A stretch of 64,000 bases of DNA, taken from contig NC_077245.1 in the NCBI RefSeq assembly GCF_947179165.1, forward strand, positions 51,217,286 to 51,281,285, given 5' to 3'. The notes under the pieces are model-generated. The model saw nothing but the letters and a program-made list of their open reading frames with translations, had not been told where the DNA came from and made no database searches. Both the position numbers and the translations under genes were made by a program. This stretch comes from Solanum dulcamara (Eukaryota > Streptophyta > Magnoliopsida > Solanales > Solanaceae). This document shows, in pieces, positions 24,047-35,540 of the stretch (its first letter is position 1; each line of letters opens with the position of its first letter).

Positions 24047-25936
24047 TTACGGAAAAAGAGAAGGAGGTCTTGGCATTGGAATAGGAGTTGGATCAGCGTT
24101 TTTTGCATTGCTTGCTTTTTCATTATGCTCAGCATCTCCTTTTTCAGGTTGTTCGATGCTTGGATCTTTGCCTATTGCTTCTTCCTCAATTTTTCTTTTG
24201 GTTTCCTCTTCACTAACAACCATGTCGTGTACATCATCCTCAAGTTTTGGCATAGGTGGATCAACTGTTTGAATGCCATTTTGGGTGGTCACTGCCATGC
24301 ATTGCCTATCATTCGTTGGATTTTAAATTGTATTACTTGAGAGAGTTTCTCATTTGCGTGGGTTCAAAGATGACGAAATCTGCCCTACTTATTGTTCAAT
24401 AAGCTTTATGGAAGTAGTATGTGATTCAAATCATTGATTCATTCCAGAAAGATCATTGTGTATCTCCTTAAGATTATCCTCTGTTGCATCATACTTTTTC
24501 ATCATCTTAGCCATCATGTCTTTGATTCTTGCAAATCTGATCCCCCATCTTGATTTCCAAGAAGAATGTATGCACCACCATTGTTGTTGTCTCTCCTTCT
24601 CCAATCACCTTCTCTGTCTTGCCCGTGGTTTCAATCATTGTATCCATTTTGGTTGTAATTATTCTCTAGATTGTAGTTTCCATCAGGATTATAATTGTTG
24701 TCGCTGTTGTAATGGCCCTCTCGATTGAAGTTGTTATAGTTTTGACCTTGATTTCCTTGACCTTGGTGCCAAGAATCCTGATTAGATGCTTGAGCATTGG
24801 TCCAACCCCCCCCCCCCCCACACTTGATCATTTACATAATAGGCATCTACCTCATATCCATAATTATTGTAACTTGGTGTCCTATTTTGATGGTCAATTG
24901 CATTAACTTTCTCTTGTCCCATGCTTTTGACTACCAACCTGATTTCAATCTTTAATTGAGAGAGCTCTTGAAGTATCTCTTTATTTTATAAGTTGGGATT
25001 CTAATTTGTGCGAACAGAAAATAAACTTTTTGAAGTTTCAGTGTCCCTAGTGCTCCAAGCTCTGTTGATATTTATAACATGATTATGTCTCTCTATAGCC
25101 TCTTGGAAAGTATTAGCCAAAAATGCTCTGCCAATAATGTTATCGGCGACAACCTTTCCATTATCATCAAGTCCACAGTAGAATAGCTCAAGAAGTGACC
25201 CATCTGCTATCCTATGATTTGGCACACTTCGTAGATACTTTACAAATCTCTCCCAAGCTCCACAAATTGACTCTCCGGGCAACTGTTGAAAATTATTGAT
25301 TTTGTCAGTTGGTTTAAACTTCTTAGATAATGGGAAATATTTCTCCGTGAATGCTAGGTGTAATTCATCCCAAGTTATGATAGAGTTGTATGGGAGTTCG
25401 GACAACTAAATTAAAGCTTCGCCAGTAAGTGATAATGGAAATACGCACAATCCAATGACATTCATATTTAAGCCTGGGTCACCAATACTGCTTTGACAAA
25501 TATACGCCACATTTTGGAGATGAATGTGTGAATCTTCGGATGGCAATCCCAAAAACAGTCCTCTACTATGAAGCATTTGAATCAGCCCACTAGTGATGCT
25601 AAACTTAGTTCCTGGCGACAATAGAGGTAACACAATCGCACCCATAGTTCCGACAGCGTTAGGATGGAATCCATAGTTGTTCCATATGCCGAATTCAGGG
25701 CGTCGTCTAGGTGGAGGAAGTTACCTTGCTACTTGTGGGTTATAAAGGACATTCTGCGGTTGATGTTGCGGAGGGTACTGTGGTGCATTGTCATGTTTCT
25801 CTCCAAGATTTTGCGCGTTATCCCCAAGTTTGTGTCCTTCATTATTGTTGTTGTTGTTTGTCATTCTACGTAATGCTCTTTCAATTTTGAGATTGAATAA
25901 AATCAAGGAAATGCCTTGACTTCTCGTATTAGGCAT
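24047..25936 (-). pseudogene. Broken Athila-like gag
   Basis: Starts at 25936 with MPNTRSQG and an Asn/Gln-rich stretch. It continues with the retrotransposon gag domain (25405-25001: WDELHLAFTEKYFP, LPGESICGAWERFVKYL, VPNHRIADGSLLELFYCG) and then an Asn/Gly/Gln-rich linker (24831-24631) and an acidic, Pro-rich tail (24298-24047). Stops fall near 25720 and 25406, the latter replacing the usual Trp in SLTGEALIxLSELPYN. A run of 12 C at 24807-24818 also disturbs the frame. Forms the capsid in active relatives; dead here. Confidence 0.8.
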
Positions 25937-26047
25937 GCACTAGGAATCAAAATCTATTTCAGCACAAAAAAAAGAAAAGTAATGGTGAAATAAAAAAATA
26001 ATGACTACCAATCAAATAATAAATTAATCTTAATCTAAGAGCCAAAT

Positions 26048-26065
26048 TCCCCGGCAACTGCGCCA
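26048..26065 (-). other. Athila-like primer-binding site (Asp tRNA)
   Basis: The minus strand reads TGGCGCAGTTGCCGGGGA, one base different from the complement of the plant Asp tRNA 3' end (TGGCGCCGTTGCCGGGGA), five bases after the LTR end. Asp-tRNA priming is known for Athila elements. Confidence 0.85.
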
Positions 26066-26586
26066 AAATTTGATACGCTCAAATTACACCTCCCTATTGA
26101 AGTATAAAGCGATCGTTAATCAAAGATAGAACCTAACGAAGGTTAGGGTCGATACCATGAGGAATATGATTTAGACTTTAGATCAATCCTTTATTATTTG
26201 CTTAGTAATCAAGTTATTCCCGTAAAAAGAGAAAAAAAGGGAGGAAATTCTTATAAACTAATCAATAAATCAAATAGCAAGCGTCAACGAACGAAAGTAC
26301 GGTTTAATGAGGTTTAAATCAATAAGAAGTAAAACTAAGGTTTTATGTGTTCCTCTCGAATCTTTAACTAAGTAGACCATTTTTTATTAGTAATTATTTC
26401 CTAGTATGTTACATGTAGACTCGATAAGTTAATTTCACCTAAGTCCCTGATCCGGCAAATAGGTGAATTTCACTACGCAACTTAATCTGTCTACGAGTGT
26501 ATATTTTACTAACCCTTACCAATAATCCCAGATTTATCTATCCCTTAATCCGTTCAAGCTAATTAGATGAGGATGATTAGCCCAAA

Positions 26587-28934
26587 TGTAACACCCCCTA
26601 AAAATGTTATATATGGTGTTTCAATTCTCGATGAAAACTATACTACTTACGTATTTTGGGCATAATTTTTTATAAGTTGGTCCAAATTAAGTAATTCAAA
26701 TTTTTGAGTAACTGAAACATCATTAAATACAACTTTTGTGAGACCATATCTTAAGATTCAGAATCTAAGTAGGTCAAATGAATTAATCTTTGCAAGACCT
26801 GGTGATGTGATGAAATGGAGTATTTGTAGAATAAAATTCATATCTCACTTTAGGATGCTCCAAATTAGTTGATTCTTAAACTAAATGAAAGGAAACTTTT
26901 ATAGCTACAATTCATATGAAGATACCAAATCCTAATTAGGAAGTTATCTTATTCAAATGTAGCTCTGAAAAAAGGTATTACGTAAAAAGAAGATTCATCT
27001 CACCAACAATAGAAGATTTAGATCCATTTGACATCACCCATGACATCAATACTCCTTCATTTGATATCATCTATGACATCACAATCCTTCATTAAATTTT
27101 TAGATCTTTCTTTATAATTATTTTAATTATTGTTAAGTTCCTCCTTGACACCTATAAATACCCACCTTATTTCATCATTTTGTTCATCAAGCTTTCTCAA
27201 GCAATACTTCTCTCTATACACTTCTTTAATCATTCTCAAAATATAGTTTTAGTTCTTAGTAGTGTAGAAATACTATTCTGGTGATTCATATACTCCGGGT
27301 AGTATACAAAATGCTACGGCGAGGAGAAAAAAGGGTAGGATTCAAGAGTATTCATTAAGTCCATCGATTTTGAGTAAAGCTTCGGATTCCAGGTATGTAA
27401 GGCTTCAATGAGAGTATTCCTTCTACTCTCATGCCCAAAGTATTTTGATTATATGATAAATTATATTTATTTACCCAATTCTTTTGAAGCTTTACTCTAA
27501 GGTATGTGGATGTTTATCCATGTTTTTTTTCCACTCATGTAATCTAAAATTCTTTCAACTAAATCTCTTGATTTCAAATAAGATTTTCTTATGGGTAAGT
27601 CTTATTTCTACTTAATAGCATGAATCGTAGTTAAACTAATGATTATTGGTCTATTTTGATGCAAAATGATTTCATATGTATGAATTGATGGTTTGCAAGT
27701 ATTTTCTCTATTTATCTCTTTAAAGGTGCTTGAAATTCATGGTGGGTTATTTAAAACATGGTTTTTAATTAATGGAGTTCAAAGTATTTATGCATATTTA
27801 TTTACATATATGTTTGAAATTTGAAGTGATTTGAACCCTCCTAGTTTTACTATGTTTTCAATGAAGTTTGACTTGAAAGTTTTGACTATAAATGAATGTT
27901 TATGAAAGCAATGTCTATGATCAAAAGGGAGTATTATGAAATGATGAAATGATATGAATGATGGATTCTTTATGCAATAAGGACAATTCTTGCATATTTG
28001 AATTACCAAAGGTTTTAATGATCTACTCTACCGAATATGATGTTTTGAATTCTCAAGATATATGCTATGACTATTTTGAAGTATTAAACTATTCTGTGGG
28101 ATTGACTTAACACCGAATTGCTCATTGAGGTGGAATTCGATAAGGGAATCCTAGTAACAATCCTTTGTCTCATTAACTATTTTTCAATATAGGAGCCCTT
28201 GTAGGCTTAGGCTAATGGATCCATAAATAGCCCTTAAAGTTAAAGTTAAAGTTAAAGTTAAAGAAATGAATGAAGTTGACGGAGTTCTACCGGGCAAGTA
28301 GTCTCCCCGGCCAACGTAGGGGGTTATGTTGGATTTCATGTAATAGCTCACATGGTCTTAAATATCGGTTATTGTCATCTTCCCACAAAATGAATGTTTT
28401 AAAGGATATCTATATGATTAATTATGTGCATTGCATTATGTTTCATATTACATAAATGTTTTAATGTTTCCTCAATGTTCATGCATGCCTACATACTTAG
28501 TACATTCAAAGTACTAACGCATACTCTTTTGCCTACATGATATCACCATGTAGGGACCGGTGTTCCTCCTTGTTCTCCTTCACTTGGCTAGTTGAAATTT
28601 TGTTTGAAGGCTACTTTTGATGAGTTCTCATGTTTCGGAAATAATACTCCTTTTTCTTTCTAGATTATGATATGTTGAGACCTCTAGACACTTACTATGG
28701 CAATTCATTCTATTTTGATTGAGGGTGAGCTAGGGACTTGTCTTAGCCCCCGATAAATCTAAAAGTTAGAGGTATTGTTGGACATATGTAAGTTGAAGAT
28801 TACTATAATGGTTTCCGCTTATTTTTTTATCATTACCTATGAAAGGCTAAATGAATGATAAGAGACTTGTTTGAGGTACTTTCGGTTTCCTCATTTGTCG
28901 TGTCACGTCTAGGCCCTGGGCTTGGGTCATGATA
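26587..28934 (+). mobile_element. Solo LTR C (2348 bp) with 5-bp target duplication
   Basis: Starts TGTAACACCCCCTAAAAATG and ends GGGCTTGGGTCATGATA (final base A; usual end GTGACA). It is flanked by CCAAA at 26582-26586 and CCAAA at 28935-28939. It contains a hexamer array at 28234-28263. Its first ~555 bp are repeated in inverted orientation at 29907-30457. No coding domain. Confidence 0.88.
28234..28263 (+). repeat. (TTAAAG)5 microsatellite
   Basis: Five perfect TTAAAG copies in solo LTR C. Confidence 0.95.
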
Positions 28935-29906
28935 CCAAATCTCATTGTTTAATTCCTTTTTTCATCTATTACCTCCTTGATCCAGTAAGTAGGGATAAGG
29001 CGAGATCTAACATTGGCCACCGTTAAAAAGCAATCAAACCAAAGGAAAAAATAATACATGTATGCACACTATTCAAGAATTACTTTTTATTAAGTTCTAC
29101 GTCGTTAATTCTTCATGGTTCCCACAACCCTAGTTGTGCAATTAGCTACTCATAACTACGTGTTCACACTTAATAGTATTCAAGTTAAAAGAAATCATAA
29201 ACTTACAATGAGAAGTATGAAAATCCAAAAATCTTCAATAAAACCCGTACGTAAAATATTGATAACAAAAACACAAATTCCAGAATAAAAGCTCAAAAAT
29301 AGTTTAAGCTATATTCTCAAACCCAAAAATGTACATACAAAAATCTGAACATAAGAAGTGTATTTATAGACTAACTTTAGTAAATAAATATGGATTTGGA
29401 AATCATAGGAGACTAAAATTCGGATTGGGTCTACGGCTCATTTTTACTGGTCGTAAGCTTTCAACGAGCCGTAGACCCAGCTTGTACTCTTTCACATTGC
29501 ACTGATGAATTCTTCTTCTTCATGGACTCTCTCTACGGATCGTTATCTTGAGGACGACTCGTCAATTGGGGCCGCAGACACTGTCCTTGTTTCACCACAT
29601 TCTATGCCTCATTGAAATGTAAACGAGCCGTATAGCCTGCTCGTTTCCTTCACTATTCCTTTCTTCCTTCACTGCTGCTTTGACGACTAACACCTACGAC
29701 CCGTGTATACAATAATGAGTCGTAGTCTGAGCCTGTAGACCTCAAAAATTACCTTCCTTCAGTGCTATGATTCCTCAACCAATTCTCCGACTTAGTTTCC
29801 TGCAAAATATGCACAACCAACATCAAACTTGCTAACACATGCTTAAAAGAGATGCATATTTTTAAGTTTTAAAGCATTAAAAGTATCATAAATACACGGT
29901 ACATCA

Positions 29907-30457
29907 GGGACCTAACAATAAATAAAATAATTATAAAGAATGATCTTGAAAATTCAATGAAGGATTGTGATGTCATGGGAGATGTAAAATGGAGGACTAT
30001 TGATATCATGGTTGATGTCAAATGGATCTAGATCTTTCATGGTTGGTGAGATGAATCTTTTTTTAAGGAATATCCTTTTTCGGAGCTATATTTGAACAAG
30101 ATAACTTCCTAATTAGGAGTTGGTGTCTTCATATGAATTATAGCTCTAGAAGTCTCACTTTATTTCGTTTAAGAATCAACTAAATTGGATCATCCTACAG
30201 TGAGATATGATGTTTCTTCTACAAACACTCTATTTCATCACAGCACCATGCCTTGCAAAAATAATTTATTTGAACTATTTAGCCTCCGAATCTTAAGTTA
30301 TGGTCACGAAAGTTGTAGGTAATGATGTTGAGATTATTCAAAAATTTAAATCACCTAATTTGGACCATCTCATGAAGATTTATGCCAAAAATACAGAACC
30401 AGTATCATTTTCATCGAGAATTGAAATACCACATACAACGTTTTAGGGGGTGTTACA
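29907..30457 (-). repeat. LTR fragment D (minus), same family as solo LTR C
   Basis: On the minus strand it starts TGTAACACCCCCTAAAACGT (30457) and follows 26587-27142 of solo LTR C almost collinearly until TTGTTAGGTCCC, where the Athila-like LTR starts. It is the host into which the Athila-like element inserted; the other half is missing. Confidence 0.85.
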
Positions 30458-31335
30458 GACCAATAGATTCTAAATAAAATAATCCTTAAAAAAAGGAGTA
30501 AATGAATAAAATGATCATAATGATGAGGTAATGTGCTCTTGAAGAGCCTACGATATAACACTTCATGAAACGTCATGAGATGGGTAGGTATCGAAAAATA
30601 ATGAAGTGATGAGATCTCAATAAGTTATATCGTATTGTGAACAGATACACAATGATATATCATCGAGTCATTTTTCTTGGGGAAAAATGTTTTAGAAAAT
30701 ACTTCGTTTTTTTAGCAATATCTTTGATACAATATAGCGCAATATTGTAAAAAATTGTAAAGATCCAAATTCTACAATCTATTAAAGCATGCTGACGTCG
30801 AATTATTTATCAAGTGAAAAAAGAGGAATGATGCATCTTGGTAAGCGTAAAGCTTATTTGACTTGCAGTCTAAACACTAGAAGATGTCGTGCATTTAATA
30901 TTGGATGTTGTCACTTAAGAAAATTAATATATCCAAATAATTAAAAATGCATGAAGCATATACAAGTAATCAATCAAGAATCTTTCATATTATTATGCAA
31001 GTTAATAACTTGAATTGAACTCTTGAAGAGTTTTCAAAAGGCAATAGCTTATTTACTTAAAGAAGTTGAAGTGACGAACTTGCAGAATTCTTTGATCCAA
31101 AAGGGATGATTCATAAAAAGAGATAGAACGGAGCACATTTTGTCAAAGCTTTTTCTACTCACATGAGCTCCAAGAATGGTGATATCAACGTGCAATAAAT
31201 TTGTTCAAGAAATAATATGGTTGATTTATTCACCAAGTCTCTACAAACTACAACCCTCAAGAAAATATATAGTGCACAAGCTTGGAATGCGAAGATTCAA
31301 GTCTTTGAATTGATGTTCTCATTAGGAGGAGTTAA
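30458..31335 (+). pseudogene. Remnant of a copia RNase H 3' end
   Basis: From ~31080 the plus strand shows decayed copia RNase H wording (IKRDRTEHI, then KNGDINVQ, then NNMVDLFTKSLQTTTLKK), with several stops, followed by a purine tract (AGGAGGAG, 31325). The part 30458-31080 has no clear domain. Very old relic. Confidence 0.65.
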
Positions 31336-31337
31336 TA

Positions 31338-31760
31338 CGTGATGTACTCTTTTTTCCTCACAAGTTTTTGTCCAATTAGGTTTTTCTTATAAGGTTTTTA
31401 ATGAGGCATCCAAAATGCGTATTATTAGATATGTGTACTCTTTTTTTATTATTAGGATTTTTTCCTAATGGGTTTTATCTAGTAAAATTTTAACGAGGTA
31501 CATAATCTATCAAATAAACATCCAAAAAGGAGTGTTATAAACATATTTGTATTATAGTGGCTGTCTATTATGTGCATTCTTTTGGAGAAAAGTTAGGAAC
31601 CCTAACTTAGGGACCAAGTCAATTTTTCTCTATAAATAAAAAGGGTTTTCCTCATTGTAAAGCAAACTTGAATATTATTCAAGAGAAATAAGAAGTCTTA
31701 TCTCTACTCTATTCTTTTCTTCTTGTTTTATATAGCTTCACAACAAAAAGGAAGTTTTTG
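31338..31760 (+). repeat. Old copia LTR following the RNase H remnant
   Basis: Begins TGATGTACTC after the purine tract and contains a TATAAATAAAAAGGG block (31631) and a GAAGTCTTATCTC block typical of R/U5-like sequence. The 3' boundary is uncertain. Confidence 0.45.
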
Positions 31761-34245
31761 TTGATTGGTGAAGAAAAAAAAAAGGAACTAAAATTAAAGG
31801 GCGGAGTCCATTTGAAATTTTTTTCTTAAAAAATAATAAATTAAAATTAAGAAAGATGGTCCCACATTTTTGTTTTGGTCTTTCAAAATGCGTTTTTTTC
31901 GTCTTCTTTTAGATTTAGTTTTTTATCCACCTCAGCATTTGGACTTTCAAGTTTGGAGAGAATTTTATGTATTTTTCCTTATTTATTCTTTGATCTCTGT
32001 AATCTCTCTCAAGTAAATGTTTACTATATTAAAGTTAATGATAAAATAGGGGGAAACAGTTCTTTTTATATTTTCTAGAATAACATTATAGTTAAATTTC
32101 TCTGTAATGATTATTCATTATAACGATATTTTATTATAATGGCTTAATTTTTTTCAGAATTAATTTTTATTGTTATATTTTACGCTATATAACAACATTT
32201 TACTTATGACAATAATGATATTCATTATAGCAACATACTCTTAGTAAAATTAACCCTCTATAACAACCATACTCAAATATTGTGCAATAATATTTTGTAA
32301 AATATATTATATATAAAATAAATATTTATGGCAATCATTATTAATGTCATGCACATAACTTCACGATGAAAGACTGTTTGTTGTTTGTCTTTTTACATTC
32401 ATATTCTTTTTATTTTTTTGGTTAAATTGGTTAACAACTACATTCATTTTTTTTCGTACATAAAATTATTAAACTAATTATTTTTGCATAATTTTATTTA
32501 TGACAACTAAATGAGATTAACATCAAATGACAAGTATATATATATAATTAATTTTGACAAATATGATAAATAAATTGAATGAAAGGATACCAATTATACT
32601 TTTACTTGTTGTAAGATCCATGAAAAAGTGTTCCTAAATAAAAAAGAAAATGAGTGTGGGATTGAGGAGAATCTTCTTTCTTCATATATTGGATTAAAAG
32701 CATGCATCATCCAACTCTTTTCACCCTACAAGTGAAAATCCTCATCATCTCATCACTCCTATATGTGCTTTTGGACATTATTGTATGAGTAAAGCTTTTA
32801 TACTTTTGTTTTATTATTCAATTATGTGATCTCATCCCAACTTTACACCTTATTATAGGTCACTACATAAAAAGTGAAAAAGTAAAGGCCTCAATCAAGA
32901 TTATTTCTCCCTAGAGGCATTCATATTCCCAATGTTTTGGATTGCAGACCCTTTTCCAATCAGAAAATGTAGTGGAAGGCATGCTTTAAAGAGCAAAGGG
33001 TTTGAATCAATGAAAACTTTTGATATAAAATATAATTTTTATCGAAGTACCTTATTTAAAAAAAAAAAAAAAGCATGATAAAAAACATATTTTAACTAAA
33101 ATATTGAGATTTAAAAAAAAATCATGTGAAAACACATTATATTTTTTTCCTTATTAATTTGATTGAAATAACTGCGAAATATTTTTTTGTGGAAAAATTC
33201 AATTAAAAAATAGTGATGCCATGTTGCTAAGAAAAGCTAGTTTAGTATAATGCATACCACGTAGATTCTTTTAGGTATACTACAAAAGATGAATATACAG
33301 GATTGGTTACGTTATAAGTCATACGCAAATATCTAAAGTTGGGATGAAATTTTATTTAGATATATTAATTAAGATTTGTAATTATTTAAACACTTGAAAT
33401 AAAGTTTGATTGTGTCATTTTAATGCTTTTCACTCACTTAACTAAATATATAACTTGTCAATAACATGTCAAAATAGTAAATTAAATGAAGACACCTGAT
33501 ATTTGGGTATAAAACAATAGTTAAAAATAAATTATGGGGAAAAGAAAGGAAAAAATATTTTTCAGCAAAAATTAAAATTAAAACTAAAATAAATTATTTT
33601 TTAAATCACAATCCTACCTACCCGAACCCTCATTCCCCCTTCTAAACAAACTTCAGTCGGGGTCAAACTCCTGCTAGGTGTTCAGATCATATTAATCTTA
33701 GTTAATATGTTCAAGTCAAATTTCAAATTAACTTTTAACTGTCTGCAGAGGCGGGTCAAGCATATTAATGGCGTAACGCGAAAATCAAATTAAGGCTTTA
33801 AATTTTAAAAAAATAATTAATATATTTTTTTTATGAAGTTTATTCTTCTACCTCTTTGAGCTGCAAAATTGTTAATTTTTTTATGATCGATTCTTTTAAT
33901 AATTCCTTTTCAATTGATAATATATATATTATTTTTTATAAATAGTTTCAATATACTTTTCCTTAAAAAATCTATAATCAATTATTGCTAAAAAAAATAA
34001 AAATAAGGCATCTCAAATTTAGAAGTCTAAGATGCTTACCTTTTTTCTAATTCTATTTAACCACCCATGGCTTCAACATTTTCATTAGTATTGATTATTA
34101 AAGCCCAAGAATATGATGAGATGGTAGAGAGCTCTTCATACCCCCCCCCCCCTCTTAATGTGGGTCTATTCAGAGATAATTTAAATCATTCATGTCATTA
34201 AACACTTTTTAAAAAAAAGTGTTTTCATGTGTATCTTTCAACATA
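31761..34245. other. AT-rich intergenic stretch
   Basis: No gene seen. 32085-32290 has loosely repeated TATAACAxxATTxT/CATTATAACG motifs. A-runs occur at 33057-33072 and a run of C at 34141-34152. The open frame at 31875-32078 has no recognisable domain. Confidence 0.5.
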
Positions 34246-34489
34246 TGGGTGTGTGCAGTAAGAAGGGAAATATTTTTCACGGAAAATATTTTTTTGAAAA
34301 ATAAATTGATTTCTAACATATTTTTTTATATTTGGTTGGTGAATGAAAAATATTTTTTGGAAACTATTTTCTATTATTAGGTTGGCGAATGAAAAATTAT
34401 TTTCAGAAAATATCTTTTATTTTTTAGCTAGAGAGTAGAAAATACTTTTTAGGAAAATAGTTTTTGATATGAAAATCAATCCCAATAAT

Positions 34490-34880
34490 CGATTCAAGGC
34501 CTGATTCAGACACCCGAACCAGAATCCGACCCCGATGATCGATTCGAAATTCGACATTGATGATCGATTCGAACTCCGACCCAAATCTCCAACCTGGAAT
34601 TTGATCCCGACTCTCGATCTGAAACATGACATTCGAACTGAAATCCGACCTCGACCCCGACACCCAAATTTGAACACGATCGATCAAATCGAGAACCAAC
34701 CCTAACACTTAAATCGAGACCCACTTTCAAATCATGACCCGATTCCAACATCCGACACCTGATGCAGAACCCAACTCAACTTTCAATCAATATCGACTTC
34801 AAAATCTAGACTCGACCTGACCCCGACTTTCGAACCGAAATTCAATCACACTCTACTCGGAACCTAACTTTCAAATCGAA
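34490..34880. repeat. Degenerate ~20-bp minisatellite, CCGAC/TCGAA-rich
   Basis: Irregular repeats of units like TTCGAAxxCCGACCCCGAx. Three overlapping minus-strand open frames here (34417-34751) exist because the repeat lacks stops; they are not taken as genes. Confidence 0.7.
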
Positions 34881-34914
34881 ATTTGATTATTTTTTTTGAA
34901 AAATCAATTTTTTT

Positions 34915-35345
34915 TATTTTTTGTTGGGGAGAGGGGGGTGCTGGTAGGGGATCGAGGTAGGAATGGGGGTAAAAAAGTAAAATTTTTAAAATTTGAATCA
35001 AAAATATTATTTTTTTGTGTAGGGTGGGGTGGGGTATCAAAAACAAACTTTTAAATATTTTCTTTGGTGGGGGAGGGGGACCGGTAGGAGTGAGGTAAAA
35101 AAAATATATATATAAAAAAAATTCAAATATTTTTCAAAAATAATAAACTTTTAAATTATTTTTTATGTGGGGCGGGGGTGGGGGTGGATGGGGTGGGGGT
35201 GGTAAGAGTGGCCAAGGGTAGGGATGGAGGGGGTTGGTTTGGGGGTACGGAGTTTAAAAAAATAATTTTTTTTAAAAACGAAATTCAAAAAAAAATAACT
35301 TTTTTGGAAGGGGTGGGGGGGTTGGGATACGGGGTGGTGTAAAAA
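34915..35345 (+). repeat. G-rich / AT-rich alternating repeats
   Basis: Four degenerate units each pair a G-rich block (GGGGAGAGGGGGGTG, GGGTGGGGTGGGG, GGGGCGGGGGTGGGGGTGG, GGGGTGGGGGGG) with an A/T block ending in AAATTTTTxAAA. The G-runs are all on the plus strand and fit G-quadruplex spacing. Confidence 0.8.
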
Positions 35346-35540
35346 AATTATAATTTGAGGTTGAAGGAGAATTTTGAAAAATGATTTCCTTATTTTTTTG
35401 GACGTAAGTCATATTCCTTAAAATTTAAGGAAAATAAGTTGATTTGGAAAACTTCTCCAAAGCATTTAATCAAACCAAACATGAGAAAATTGGATAACAT
35501 TTTCCAAAAAATGATTTCTTTCATACCAAACACACCCATA

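Larger units (their letters stand above)
21991..29906 (-). mobile_element. Truncated Athila-like Ty3 element, 5' half only
   Basis: On the minus strand from the right: 5' LTR (29906-26071, with a nested solo LTR), an Asp-tRNA-type primer-binding site, gag, protease and RT. It then breaks at ~21990, before RNase H. The RT wording (SNWVSPVQCIPKEGG, RPVTGWRVCMDYHKLN, EDQEKTTFTC) is that of the Athila lineage. No RNase H, integrase, env-like region or 3' LTR of this family is present. Confidence 0.85.
26071..29906 (-). repeat. 5' LTR of the Athila-like element with a nested solo LTR
   Basis: On the minus strand it starts TGATGTACCGTG (29906) and ends GAGCGTATCA (26071), directly before the primer-binding site. 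Without the nested solo LTR (26587-28934 plus 5 bp) it is ~1.48 kb. Its start-proximal half (29425-29730) carries many ACGAGCCGTAG/TACGACCCGT-like motifs. Confidence 0.8.
34246..35538. mobile_element. Non-autonomous TIR element (1293 bp) with internal tandem repeats
   Basis: Left end TGGGTGTGTGCAGTAAGAAG and right end (reverse complement) TGGGTGTGTTTGGTATGAAA form imperfect terminal inverted repeats, extended by GGAAAATATT-like blocks. The dinucleotide TA flanks both ends (34244-34245, 35539-35540). The inside has no transposase but two tandem arrays (34490-34880 and 34915-35345). Superfamily uncertain (hAT, Stowaway or other). Confidence 0.65.

Noticed and set aside
23693..24340. Plus-strand open frames in the gag region
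   Set aside because: They are shadows of the minus-strand Athila-like gag/protease region.
28234..28263. Short hexamer array as a CRISPR-like or regulatory repeat
   Set aside because: A plain (TTAAAG)5 microsatellite in an LTR; no spacers, and the genome is eukaryotic.
34417..34751. Three overlapping Gly/Arg/Ser-rich open frames
   Set aside because: They lie entirely in the CCGAC/TCGAA minisatellite; all frames are open because of the repeat.
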